A DNA stretch of 64,000 bases from Pseudomonas mendocina (GTDB taxonomy: Bacteria; Pseudomonadota; Gammaproteobacteria; Pseudomonadales; Pseudomonadaceae), in contig CP148074.1 of the NCBI GenBank assembly GCA_037482215.1, forward strand, positions 372,001 through 436,000. Reading direction: 5' to 3'. Every line of letters starts with the position of its first letter. The stretch's first letter is position 1. A program made the translations under genes and the position numbers. Below, piece by piece: positions 52,381-61,500 of this stretch. The notes below the pieces were generated by a model that saw only the letters and a program-made list of their open reading frames with translations, searched no databases and was not told the DNA's origin.

Positions 52381-54201
52381 GTGATCGAGAATCTACGTAA
52401 CATCGCCATCATTGCCCACGTTGACCACGGTAAAACGACCCTGGTTGATGCCCTCCTGCGCCAGTCCGGCACCCTGGAGCGTAACGAGCTCAACGACGAG
52501 CGCGTGATGGACAGCAACGATCAGGAAAAAGAGCGCGGCATTACCATTCTGGCCAAGAACACTGCCATCAAGTGGAATGACTACCGCATCAACATCGTCG
52601 ACACCCCCGGCCACGCCGACTTCGGCGGTGAAGTAGAGCGCGTAATGTCGATGGTTGACTCCGTATTGCTGGTAGTTGACGCCCAAGACGGCCCGATGCC
52701 ACAAACTCGCTTCGTAACCAAAAAAGCGTTCGAAGCTGGCCTGAAGCCGATCGTTGTAATCAACAAAATCGACCGTCCGGGCGCGCGCCCTGACTGGGTT
52801 ATGGACCAAATCTTCGACCTGTTCGATAACCTCGGTGCCACCGATGAGCAACTGGACTTCCAAGTTGTTTACGCCTCGGCTCTGAACGGTATCGCCGGTC
52901 TTGATCACACTGACATGGCCGAAGACCTGACTCCGCTGTATCAAGCCATCGTTGACCACGTGCCGGCTCCGGACGTTGATGTGACTGGCCCGTTCCAGAT
53001 GCAAATCTCTGCACTGGACTACAACAGCTTCCTCGGCGTAATCGGTGTTGGCCGTATTGCTCGCGGTACTGTTAAGCCGAACACCCCAGTTGTGGCCATC
53101 GACGTTGATGGTAAGAAGCGTAACGGCCGTATCCTCAAGCTGATGGGGCACCACGGTCTGCACCGTGTGGACGTTGAAGAAGCGTCTGCTGGCGACATCG
53201 TGTGTGTGAGCGGTATGGACGAGCTGTTCATCTCCGATACCCTGTGCGACATCAACCACGTTGAAGCGATGACTCCGCTGACCGTTGATGAGCCGACCGT
53301 TTCCATGACCTTCCAGGTCAACGATTCGCCATTCTGCGGTAAAGAAGGCAAGTTCGTGACCAGCCGTAACATCAAAGAGCGTCTGGACAAAGAGCTGCTG
53401 TACAACGTGGCCCTGCGTGTTGAAGAAGGCGACAGCGCTGACAAGTTCAAAGTATCCGGCCGTGGTGAGCTGCACCTGTCGGTACTGATCGAAACCATGC
53501 GTCGTGAAGGTTTCGAAATGGGCGTTGGCCGTCCGGAAGTAATCATCCGTGAAGTTAACGGCGTTAAGCACGAGCCGTACGAGAACGTCACCATCGACAT
53601 CCCTGAAGAAGCGCAGGGTAAAGTCATGGAAGAAATGGGTCTGCGTAAAGGTGACCTGACTAACATGGCGCCGGATGGCAAAGGCCGTGTACGTCTTGAA
53701 TACAACATCCCGGCCCGTGGTCTGATTGGTTTCCGTAACCAGTTCCTGACCCTGACCAACGGTGCAGGCATTCTGACCTCGATCTTCGACCGTTACGACG
53801 TGATGAAGTCTGGCCAAATGTCCGGCCGTCAGAACGGCGTTCTGGTTTCCATCGAAACCGGTAAGGCGCTGACTTACTCCCTGGAGACCCTGCAGGCTCG
53901 CGGTAAGCTGTTCATCGAGCACGGTCAGGAAATCTACAACGGTCAGATCGTTGGTCTGAACAGCCGTGATAACGACCTGGGCGTTAACCCAACCAAAGGT
54001 AAGAAGCTCGACAACATGCGTGCTTCCGGTAAAGACGAAGTCATCGCGCTGGTTCCGCCGGTCCGCTTCACCCTGGAGCAGGCTCTGGAGTTCATCCAGG
54101 ACGACGAGCTGTGCGAAGTAACACCGAAGTCGATCCGTCTGCGTAAGAAGATCCTCGACGAAGGCGAGCGTACCCGCGCTGCCAAGAAAGCTAAGGTCTA
54201 A
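52381..54201 (+). CDS. typA: Ribosome-associated GTPase TypA/BipA
   Basis: Translational GTPase of the EF-G group involved in stress and low-temperature ribosome function. The 606-residue protein starts with GTG and has G1 [10 protein letters not shown]2-region RGITI, G3 DTPGHADF, G4 NKID, domains II, III and V, and the BipA-specific C-terminal domain ([15 protein letters not shown] near residue 540). No obvious ribosome site precedes the GTG. Monocistronic with a strong terminator. Confidence 0.97.
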   Translation: MIENLRNIAIIAHVDHGKTTLVDALLRQSGTLERNELNDERVMDSNDQEKERGITILAKNTAIKWNDYRINIVDTPGHADFGGEVERVMSMVDSVLLVVDAQDGPMPQTRFVTKKAFEAGLKPIVVINKIDRPGARPDWVMDQIFDLFDNLGATDEQLDFQVVYASALNGIAGLDHTDMAEDLTPLYQAIVDHVPAPDVDVTGPFQMQISALDYNSFLGVIGVGRIARGTVKPNTPVVAIDVDGKKRNGRILKLMGHHGLHRVDVEEASAGDIVCVSGMDELFISDTLCDINHVEAMTPLTVDEPTVSMTFQVNDSPFCGKEGKFVTSRNIKERLDKELLYNVALRVEEGDSADKFKVSGRGELHLSVLIETMRREGFEMGVGRPEVIIREVNGVKHEPYENVTIDIPEEAQGKVMEEMGLRKGDLTNMAPDGKGRVRLEYNIPARGLIGFRNQFLTLTNGAGILTSIFDRYDVMKSGQMSGRQNGVLVSIETGKALTYSLETLQARGKLFIEHGQEIYNGQIVGLNSRDNDLGVNPTKGKKLDNMRASGKDEVIALVPPVRFTLEQALEFIQDDELCEVTPKSIRLRKKILDEGERTRAAKKAKV

Positions 54202-54214
54202 TTAGCCTCAGCTA

Positions 54215-54252
54215 AAAAAGCCCCCGCCAACGAAAGTTGCCGGGGGCTTTTT
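54215..54252 (+). terminator. Terminator of typA
   Basis: A GCCCCCG/CGGGGGC stem flanked by A5 and T5 starts 14 bp after the typA stop. Confidence 0.92.
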
Positions 54253-54277
54253 GTTGTTTGGCTTGCTGGGTTGTAAC

Positions 54278-54349
54278 TGTTCGCGGCTTAAGTGTCTCCT
54301 ACCTGCCAATGCGCATCTGTAGGAACGGCTTGAGCCGCGAATAGGTCGC
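54278..54349. repeat. Inverted pair of REP elements
   Basis: The complement of 54278-54302 reads GTAGGAGACACTTAAGCCGC and 54317-54349 reads TGTAGGAACGGCTTGAGCCG; the two face each other as in the copy at 40.04 kb. Confidence 0.7.
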
Positions 54350-54354
54350 TACCC

Positions 54355-55431
54355 TTACAGGCCGCTCTTCACCTTGGTCCAGATGCGGGTGCGCACGCGG
54401 TCGATGTTCAGCGGCATGGCTTCCAGCGAGTAGAAGGTGTTCATCTGTTCGGCAGCCGGGTAGATGCGGCGGTCGTCGAGAATGGCTTTATCGACCAGTG
54501 CATCGGCAGACGGAACGGCGTTTGCGTATTGCACGTAGTTGGTGATCTTGGCGATCACTTCCGGTTGCAGCAGGTAATTCATGAAGGCATAACCGGCTTC
54601 TTCATTACCGGCGTCAGCAGGCATGGTGACCATGTCAAACCAGATTGGTACGCCTTCTTTCGGGATGACGTACTGGATGTTGATGCCGTTCTTGGCTTCT
54701 GCTGCGCGGTTAGCGGCTTGCAGGATGTCACCGGAGAAGCCGACAGCTACGCAGATGTCACCGTTGGCCAGATCGCCGATGTACTTGGACGAGTGGAAGT
54801 AACGCACGTTCTTACGCACTTCCATCAGCTTCGCTTCGGCTTGCTTGTAGTCGTCGAGGTTTTTGCTGTGGTGCGGCAGGCCAAGGTAGTGCAGGGTGAT
54901 AGGCAGCAGTTCTGGGCCGTTGTCCAGAATGGCTACACCGCACTGAGCCAGCTTTTCCAGGTTTTCAGGCTTGAAGATGGCATCCCAAGAGCCCATGACC
55001 GCGTCGTCGCCCAGTGCTTTACGTACCAGTTCGACGTTATAGCCAATGCCGGTGGTGCCCCACAGGTACGGGAAGCCGTGCTTGTTGCCTGGGTCGTTGA
55101 CTTCCAGTGCCTTGAGCAGGGTTGGGTTGATGTTCTTCCAGTTTGGAATACGGCTCTTATCCAGCTCTTTCAGTGCACCGCGCTGGATTTGGCGGGCCAT
55201 GTAATGGTCGGACGGGAACACCACATCGTAACCAGAGCGACCGGCAGACAGCTTGGCATCGAGGGTTTCGTTGCTGTCATAGACGTCGTAGTGGGCTTTG
55301 ATTCCGGTGGCTTCTTGGAACTCTTTCATCGTGTCTGGCGCGATGTAATCGCTCCAGTTGTAGATGCGCACGGATTCTGCGGCCTGGCTGATACTGCTGA
55401 CTAGCAGCAGGGGGAGCAACTTCTTCAGCAT
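54355..55431 (-). CDS. Periplasmic polyamine-binding protein (PotF/SpuD type)
   Basis: Substrate receptor for a putrescine/spermidine ABC importer, 358 residues. ATG 55431 has GAGG 6 nt upstream and starts a signal peptide ending QAA; the mature protein begins SVRIYNWSDYIAPDTMKEF, the hallmark of PotD/PotF. Further motifs are YDVVFPSDHYMARQIQRGAL, PYLWGTTGIGYN and SKYIGDLANGDICVAVGFSGD. No permease or ATPase gene is nearby, so it must work with subunits encoded elsewhere. The linked amine oxidoreductase suggests a polyamine-use cluster. Confidence 0.88.
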   Translation of the reverse strand: MLKKLLPLLLVSSISQAAESVRIYNWSDYIAPDTMKEFQEATGIKAHYDVYDSNETLDAKLSAGRSGYDVVFPSDHYMARQIQRGALKELDKSRIPNWKNINPTLLKALEVNDPGNKHGFPYLWGTTGIGYNVELVRKALGDDAVMGSWDAIFKPENLEKLAQCGVAILDNGPELLPITLHYLGLPHHSKNLDDYKQAEAKLMEVRKNVRYFHSSKYIGDLANGDICVAVGFSGDILQAANRAAEAKNGINIQYVIPKEGVPIWFDMVTMPADAGNEEAGYAFMNYLLQPEVIAKITNYVQYANAVPSADALVDKAILDDRRIYPAAEQMNTFYSLEAMPLNIDRVRTRIWTKVKSGL

Positions 55432-55535
55432 GGTATACCTCATCGTATTTATCGGTTTTATCGAAGCGGCAGTTCAAGAGTTGGCGTTGGCCTTTGATTG
55501 TTGTTTTCTAGCCAGTTGCAGTGTCGATTGGGCTC

Positions 55536-55625
55536 GGCATCTAGCGTGATCACTCAATCTGTTACGAAGGTACAGATTCCTTGCGTAAAGTGGCAGAACT
55601 CTTGTTGCTCAATTTTTCCGCCAAC
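55536..55625 (-). pseudogene. Remnant of a second cupin gene
   Basis: In the gap between the cupin and binding-protein genes, one frame reads GGKIEQQEFCHFTQGICTF and then VTD and a stop at 55554-55556. The intact cupin reads RRQIAQQEFCHFISGRCTF at its conserved core. A 22-bp stretch is identical between the two (55586-55607 and 55819-55840). After the stop the same frame continues VITLDA, comparable to IQINAGDA. I see no start, so it is a decayed paralog fragment. Confidence 0.6.
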
Positions 55626-55675
55626 CTCCAGGCCTCGTTTTAGAGCCTGGGAGGGTGGGTAAAAGCATTTCTGTA

Positions 55676-56017
55676 TTACTTGAGGAGTACGTAGGTTTTA
55701 CGCACGGTTTCCTCAATGTCCCAGATGCCAAATGTGTTAGCCGGGAACAGCAACGCATCGCCTGCATTGATCTGGATGGGCTCGCCACCGTCCGGAGTGA
55801 AGGTGCAGCGGCCGGAGATAAAGTGGCAGAACTCTTGTTGGGCAATCTGGCGACGCCAGCGGCCCGGTGTGCATTCCCAAACGCCAGCGGCAACGCCGTC
55901 AGCATGCTCGACGCCTTGCCCGGTGGTGACGGCGACGGGTTCGCCCAGTGGCACGGCAACCGGTGTTGCATCGGTCAGTGCCATGCTTGGGGTGTTTTTA
56001 AAGTGCTCAATGCTCAT
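55676..56017 (-). CDS. Small cupin-domain protein
   Basis: A 113-residue single-domain cupin of the EutQ/cupin_3 kind: GVWECTPGRWRR, AQQEFCHFISGRCTFTPDGGEP, INAGDALLFPANTFGIWDIEETVRKTYVLL. Such proteins often sit beside amine or amino-acid oxidoreductases, but their catalytic role is unknown; the usual metal-binding His set is incomplete here. It begins 12 bp after the oxidoreductase, so the two are co-transcribed. Confidence 0.82.
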   Translation of the reverse strand: MSIEHFKNTPSMALTDATPVAVPLGEPVAVTTGQGVEHADGVAAGVWECTPGRWRRQIAQQEFCHFISGRCTFTPDGGEPIQINAGDALLFPANTFGIWDIEETVRKTYVLLK

Positions 56018-56029
56018 GGCGTACTCCGC

Positions 56030-57436
56030 TTAACGCATGAAGGTTTCTAGGGTGTTGGCCAAGGTGATGGCCAGTCGGCGGCGCCAGTGGGCGCTATCGG
56101 TTTTAGCCAATACTTGGTCTTCGTGAACAAAACTCTGGATGATCGCGTTGTAACCCAGCCAGCGCAGGGGTTCTGGCTCCCATCCGGACAGTGTGCGTAA
56201 GGGCTTGTCACCCAAGACCCAGGGCTGCTCGGTCAGTTGGGTTTGTTTGCCGAGAATCAGGTCAGCCAAGGTGCGGCCGCCGAGGTTGGTCGCGCCGACG
56301 CCTTCGCCGCCGTAGCCGCCGGACAAGGCAATGCCGTTGCGTCGGTCAGCCAGCATGTGCGGACGGAAACGTCGCGCCATACCCAGGTTGCCGCCCCATG
56401 CGTGGGTCTGACGTACGTCTTTGAGCTGTGGGAACAGGTCGCAGTAAAGGTCGCGACGCAAACCGCGTTCGTCCGCCGTCAGGTTGAAGTCCGTGCGCAG
56501 CTTGCCGCCAAAACGGTAGCCGCCGCGCGCGCCGAAGACCAAACGGTTGTCAGCACTGCGTTGGCCATAGGTGACCTGACGGCTCCACTCGCTGAAGGAC
56601 TGGCCTTTATCCAAGCCGATGCTTGCCCAGAGTTCGTCGCTGAGCGGTTCGGTTGCAACAATCAGGCTCTGCACGGGCAACTGGTATTTGCCCAGCGGTG
56701 GAAGGCTGGCGGCGTACCCTTCTACAGCGGGTACGATCCAGTCGGCGCGGATGCTGCCGTTGCTTGTGCGGATCAGGCCCTTTTCCCAATGGATGACGCG
56801 GCTTTGTTCGTACAACTCAACGCCCATAGCGGTGAGGCAGCGAGCGAGTCCGCGAGCCAACTTGGCAGGCTGAATTGTCGCGCAGTGTGGGGTGTAAATT
56901 GCGCCATAGGCATTGTGGATGCGTAGCTGTTGATCCAACTCTTCGCGGGACAGCCAACGGTAGTCGGCTTCGCTGTGGCCTTGGGCGTGATAGCTGTCGA
57001 GCTGGGCGCGCAGGGTTTCGCGCTGCTCCGGGTAACGGGCTGCGCAATACAAGGAACCGCCTTTGCGATAGTCGCAGTCGATGCCCTCGCGTTGCAGTAC
57101 CTGCGCGACTTCATCTGGGATGCCGTGCAGAATCTCATGGGCAGTGTGGCGGTCATGGGCAGACAGCTTAGCCAGCAGGCGGTCCTCACCCAGCATTGCG
57201 CCCATCAACCAACCGCCGTTACGACCTGACGCACCGAAACCGGCCGTTTCCGCTTCGAGGATGACGATTCGCAGATGCGGTGCCTGGCGCTTGAGGTAAT
57301 ACGCCGTCCACATGCCGGTGTAGCCTGCGCCAATGATGGCGATGTCGGCCTGGATGTCTTCTGTCAGCGCCGGACGAGGTATCAGCGGGTCATCCAGCTG
57401 ATCCATCCACAAGCTGATGGAGCGCCATGCTTCCAC
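56030..57436 (-). CDS. FAD-dependent amine/amino-acid oxidoreductase (PuuB/DadA-like)
   Basis: Flavoprotein of the glycine/D-amino-acid-oxidase (DAO) family, 468 residues. The dinucleotide-binding motif ADIAIIGAGYTGMWTAYYLKR lies near residue 35, followed by EAETAGFGASGRNGGWLMG; the C-terminal FAD segment is ALSGGYGGEGVGATNLGGRTLADLI. Closest by layout to gamma-glutamylputrescine oxidase PuuB and the Pseudomonas PauB enzymes. GTG 57436 (GGAG 9 nt upstream) is my start; another GTG at 57451 is in frame. A run of eight G (57437-57444, plus strand) lies between the two. Confidence 0.85.
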   Translation of the reverse strand: MEAWRSISLWMDQLDDPLIPRPALTEDIQADIAIIGAGYTGMWTAYYLKRQAPHLRIVILEAETAGFGASGRNGGWLMGAMLGEDRLLAKLSAHDRHTAHEILHGIPDEVAQVLQREGIDCDYRKGGSLYCAARYPEQRETLRAQLDSYHAQGHSEADYRWLSREELDQQLRIHNAYGAIYTPHCATIQPAKLARGLARCLTAMGVELYEQSRVIHWEKGLIRTSNGSIRADWIVPAVEGYAASLPPLGKYQLPVQSLIVATEPLSDELWASIGLDKGQSFSEWSRQVTYGQRSADNRLVFGARGGYRFGGKLRTDFNLTADERGLRRDLYCDLFPQLKDVRQTHAWGGNLGMARRFRPHMLADRRNGIALSGGYGGEGVGATNLGGRTLADLILGKQTQLTEQPWVLGDKPLRTLSGWEPEPLRWLGYNAIIQSFVHEDQVLAKTDSAHWRRRLAITLANTLETFMR

Positions 57437-57486
57437 GGGGGGGGTCTCCACTAAGAATTTTCTTAAGTCGAGACTAGTTAAGGCGC

Positions 57487-58308
57487 TCAGGGCTTGTCGT
57501 GCTTGCGTGCCCGCAAGGAAATTTCCTTGAGATAGGCCTTAGGCGACTGTCCGGTGTGTTCGCGGAAACATTTATAGAAGGCAGAGAGTGAATTGAAGCC
57601 CGAAGCAAAAGCCAGCGCATCCACAGATGGAGGCATTGGATTCTGTTGCAGGCTGTCCATCAAATGTTGCAGGCGTTTGTTGTTGATGTAGCGGTAAAAG
57701 CTCTGCCCGAGTACTTGATTGAGCAGGTGCGAAACCTGATTGCGGGTGTACCCCGTTGCGGCTGCAACCTCTTGCAGGTTCAGTTGTGGATTCAAGTAAG
57801 GCTGCTGGCGCTGCATGTACTCATCCAGATCCTGCGCCATTTGCCCCAGTTGGCGGGCACTGAGGCCTAGGCGGCTGAGCGCCGGGCGTGGGTCGTTAAC
57901 CGGCTGTTCGGTGCTTTCATCACGGATCAATGTGGCGTACTCATTGACCCGCCAGATCAGACCATCAACCACCGTCAGGGCTTCGCACGAGCGAAAGGCG
58001 GCTAGCCCGTTGGCGCTGTGCAAACGGATACGACATTGAATAAAGGCCGTATTGCCATCAAAGCGCAGACGGTCGGTGTGCTCCAGTGCTTCGCCAGGGT
58101 GACGCGGTAGGTTATCGCGCACGTAATCCCGTAACTCGGCGTAGCCCATAAAGCGCTGCTGGAAAAAATCCAGGTACTGCACATCCGGGTGATATAGCGC
58201 CATTACCCCGTCCAGATCACGAGCCTTCCAGCACTCGTGGTACCGCGTGATGGTGGCGCGGGTTTGCTCGGTTTGGGCGGCATCATCCGGAATATAGATA
58301 GTGTCCAT
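57487..58308 (-). CDS. AraC-family regulator with N-terminal NTF2/SnoaL domain
   Basis: A 273-residue protein with an unusual fusion: residues about 15-125 form a SnoaL-like ligand pocket (TITRYHECWKARDLDGVMALYHPDVQYLDFF) and residues about 165-265 the AraC double HTH (LNLQEVAAATGYTRNQVSHLLN and FASGFNSLSAFYKCFREHTGQSPKAYL). It lies 50 bp upstream of the oxidoreductase on the same strand and probably regulates that gene, the cupin and perhaps the binding protein. The ligand is unknown. Confidence 0.85.
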   Translation of the reverse strand: MDTIYIPDDAAQTEQTRATITRYHECWKARDLDGVMALYHPDVQYLDFFQQRFMGYAELRDYVRDNLPRHPGEALEHTDRLRFDGNTAFIQCRIRLHSANGLAAFRSCEALTVVDGLIWRVNEYATLIRDESTEQPVNDPRPALSRLGLSARQLGQMAQDLDEYMQRQQPYLNPQLNLQEVAAATGYTRNQVSHLLNQVLGQSFYRYINNKRLQHLMDSLQQNPMPPSVDALAFASGFNSLSAFYKCFREHTGQSPKAYLKEISLRARKHDKP

Positions 58309-58556
58309 GGGTGTTCAGGTTTAATCCATATATAGCTGAGTTGGATAACTAGATATTAACTTTAATTGAAGTTTTTGTCTGTTTTCTGCCGGTTTCTTGA
58401 CAGTGTATTTTTGCTGAACTAGTTTCATTTGTAAGTAGTATTCTGATGATTTATTAATAATTTTAAGTGTTTTCAATTATTCAGGGCTTTCCTTTGTTTT
58501 GATTTTGTTCGGCTTTTATGTCGACTTAGAAAGCTTTGATGTAGGGGTGGTGTTTA
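58309..58556. other. AT-rich intergenic region before the autotransporter
   Basis: About 250 bp of notably A/T-rich DNA between divergent genes. Several TATAAT-like hexamers are possible and none stands out. No RNA gene or coding frame is recognised. Confidence 0.4.
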
Positions 58557-61500
58557 ATGAAAATTAAATGTATTTCCGGTGCTGGTGCAAGTTTTGTTGT
58601 TAATTTTGTTTTATTAATTGTAGGTTTTAAGGCTGCTGCGGCTGATGTTAACTCGGTCGCAAGTGGGCGTTGGGAACAGCCTTCGATCTGGAGTAATGGA
58701 CAGGCTCCAGAACCGACTAATGATTACCATATTCTCTCAGGCGATAAAGTTATGTGGCCTTCTGTGTCGACCGAAGGTAGCTATATATTCTCATTTTCCG
58801 GCAGGAGTATGAAAGTAGAAGCTGGAGGTGTTCTAGATTTGGTTAGTAATAGTAAAACTAACAATGCTTATGTGGACTTTGAAATTCCAGATTTTTCGTT
58901 GGAGGATGGTGCGACTTTAAAGCTCGGTCTCCAAGGTGTAGGAAATATTGAGAGAAGGCTGGTATCTCCAGTATCTCTGCCTGATTCAGGGCAGGTTATT
59001 ATTGAGATTGACGGATATAGTGGAGGATACAGTAATCGACTTGAATTGATGCCTTCATCAGTATTGTCAGGGGCTGCTGACATACTCCTAAATATTGATT
59101 CGACGGGTGTGAATTCTAGTATCAATGCCAAGTCTAGGCGTTATGTAATGGTCAGGAGTGAAAATAATCCATTTAGCGGAGACTGGATTGTTTCTTCAAT
59201 CAACACATCACCTGGTGTCCGTATTGGTGGGGTTTATGCCAGCGGGAAAAACGCGCTGGGAACAGGGGGGGTATTCTTAACATCTTCACTCCTGTCGAAT
59301 GAGGTGGATGGAGGTCTGGACTCATTGCGTGAGGTCGTTGTGGGTAAAGACTCTATTGTGCTTCTTAATGGAGATTGGAACGGGCCATCTACTCCAGTTT
59401 CGCTCAAGGATTTAGGGGGGCAAATTTTGCTCAGTGGTGACGGTCGGCGTGCCATTGTTGGGGATCTAAAGGGGGTAAGTGGGACTAGTATTAAAGGTAA
59501 TGCTTCTGGTCAAAGCTTTGAGGTTATTTCAACAAACGATACAACATTTAGTGGTTTGATCAGTGGTGCTGGTCTCTCATTTATAAAATCAGGTGATAGA
59601 ACTCTAATTTTTGATACGGATCACGATTATGCTGGAGGTACCATCATAAATAGTGGAACGCTGCAGCTCGGGGTGGGAGGGGCAAGTGGTGGAATCACTG
59701 GCGATGTTATAAGTAATGGTGTTTTGTCTTTCAATCGAAGTGATTCATACGATTTCACAGGTTCAATTTCCGGCAGCGGTGAAATTAGTCAGGTTGGTTC
59801 AGGTGTTACTACATTAAGTGGTGCTAGTGCAGCATATTCCGGAGTTACAAGTGTCTCTAATGGCACTCTTTTGGTGAATGGAGTTCTGGGTGGTGGTGGG
59901 CACCGATTAGTGGTTCATAGTGGCGGTGTTTTAGGTGGTGTTGGGAGTGTCGGGGGCGGGGTAACTATCGAAGATGGTGTTCTATCACCAGGAAAATCAG
60001 TTGGTACTTTAAATGTTTTGGGTGATTTGAGTTTTGTATCTTCATCGGTTCTTAATTATGAATTTGGAGAAGCAAATGTTGTCGGTGGAATACTTAATGA
60101 TCTTACGAATGTCGGAGGGGCACTCGTACTCGATGGCGTCTTGAATGTTAATGTGGATACTGGCTCGGTGCTTCAGGCTGGTGTGTATAGGATTATTAAT
60201 TATAACGGCGCGCTGAGTGATAATGGCTTGTCGCTTGGGTCTTTACCTGCGCCGGGTGCTGAGTTTTTTATACAGACATCAATTCCCCAAGAGGTGAATC
60301 TCATATATACGGCTGGGTATAAGTTTAATTTCTGGGATGGTGAGTTGTTTAGTAATAAAAATAATGGATCAATAGAGGGTGGTAGTGGGGTTTGGCAGAG
60401 TGAGGCTGGTAATGATCATTGGACTAACTATGAAGGTGTGTTCAATGCTCCATTTAACGACGCAGCATTTTCGATTTTTTCTGGCAAGCCCGGGGTGGTT
60501 ACCGTTGATCAGGGTTTGGGCGATATAAATATTTCCGGTGCGCAGTTTGCAACAAGTGGTTACCAAATTAAGAATGGTACCATCAATATGGTTGCCGCCA
60601 ATACGCCCATATTTGTAGGCGACGGTACTGAGTCTGCAATAGACATTATGGCTACCATCGACTCTCAGCTAACTGGCAGTACGAAGCTGACAAAAATTGG
60701 TATGGGTACTCTTGTTCTTAATGGTGATAATAGCTACACCAATGGTACAAGAATTGGAGGGGGCACTCTGCAGATATCCTCCGACAAGAATCTCGGTAAA
60801 TCAGGCAGTCTTCTGGAGTTTGCATTAGGAAGTTTGCATGTGACTGAGTCGATGGGCAGTGATCGGCCAATTTCAATTGAGAGAGGGGCTGACTTTGTTG
60901 TCGATGGTTCTAGTGTTTTAGAAACCAAGAATGAGATTTCTGGTGCGGGCTATCTAGTTAAGTCGGGCCAAGGGGCTATGATTTTAACAGGAGGCAGCAG
61001 TTATTCAGGCACTACGCTTGTTAGTGCTGGGCGACTTGAAGCGGGTGGGGTCAACAAGCTTAGTCCCTTCTCTATATATACGACTCAGTCAGCAGGCATA
61101 CTTGACTTAAATGGATATGGTCAGTCGGTGGCGGGATTGATAAATGCTGGTGCTGTTCTGATGTCTAACAAAGCAGGTGTTAGGCTAAATGTTGATGGTG
61201 ATTATGTTGGCAGGGATGGAGTTATTGAAATGGCTACAAGATTGGGTGACGACCAATCTACAACGGATCAATTAGTCATTAATGGTAATAGTGACGGGAT
61301 AACCAATCTACGTGTACGCAATGCAGGTGGGCAGGGCGCCCTCACATATAATGGAATTAAAATTATTGATGTTCAGGGGGATTCTGTCGGAGACTTTAAC
61401 CTGATTGGTGACTACACATTTGATGGTGAGCAGGCTGTAATAGGCGGTGCATATGCCTATAGGCTTGTGCAAAATAGCTTTGATAATCCGACTGATGGCG

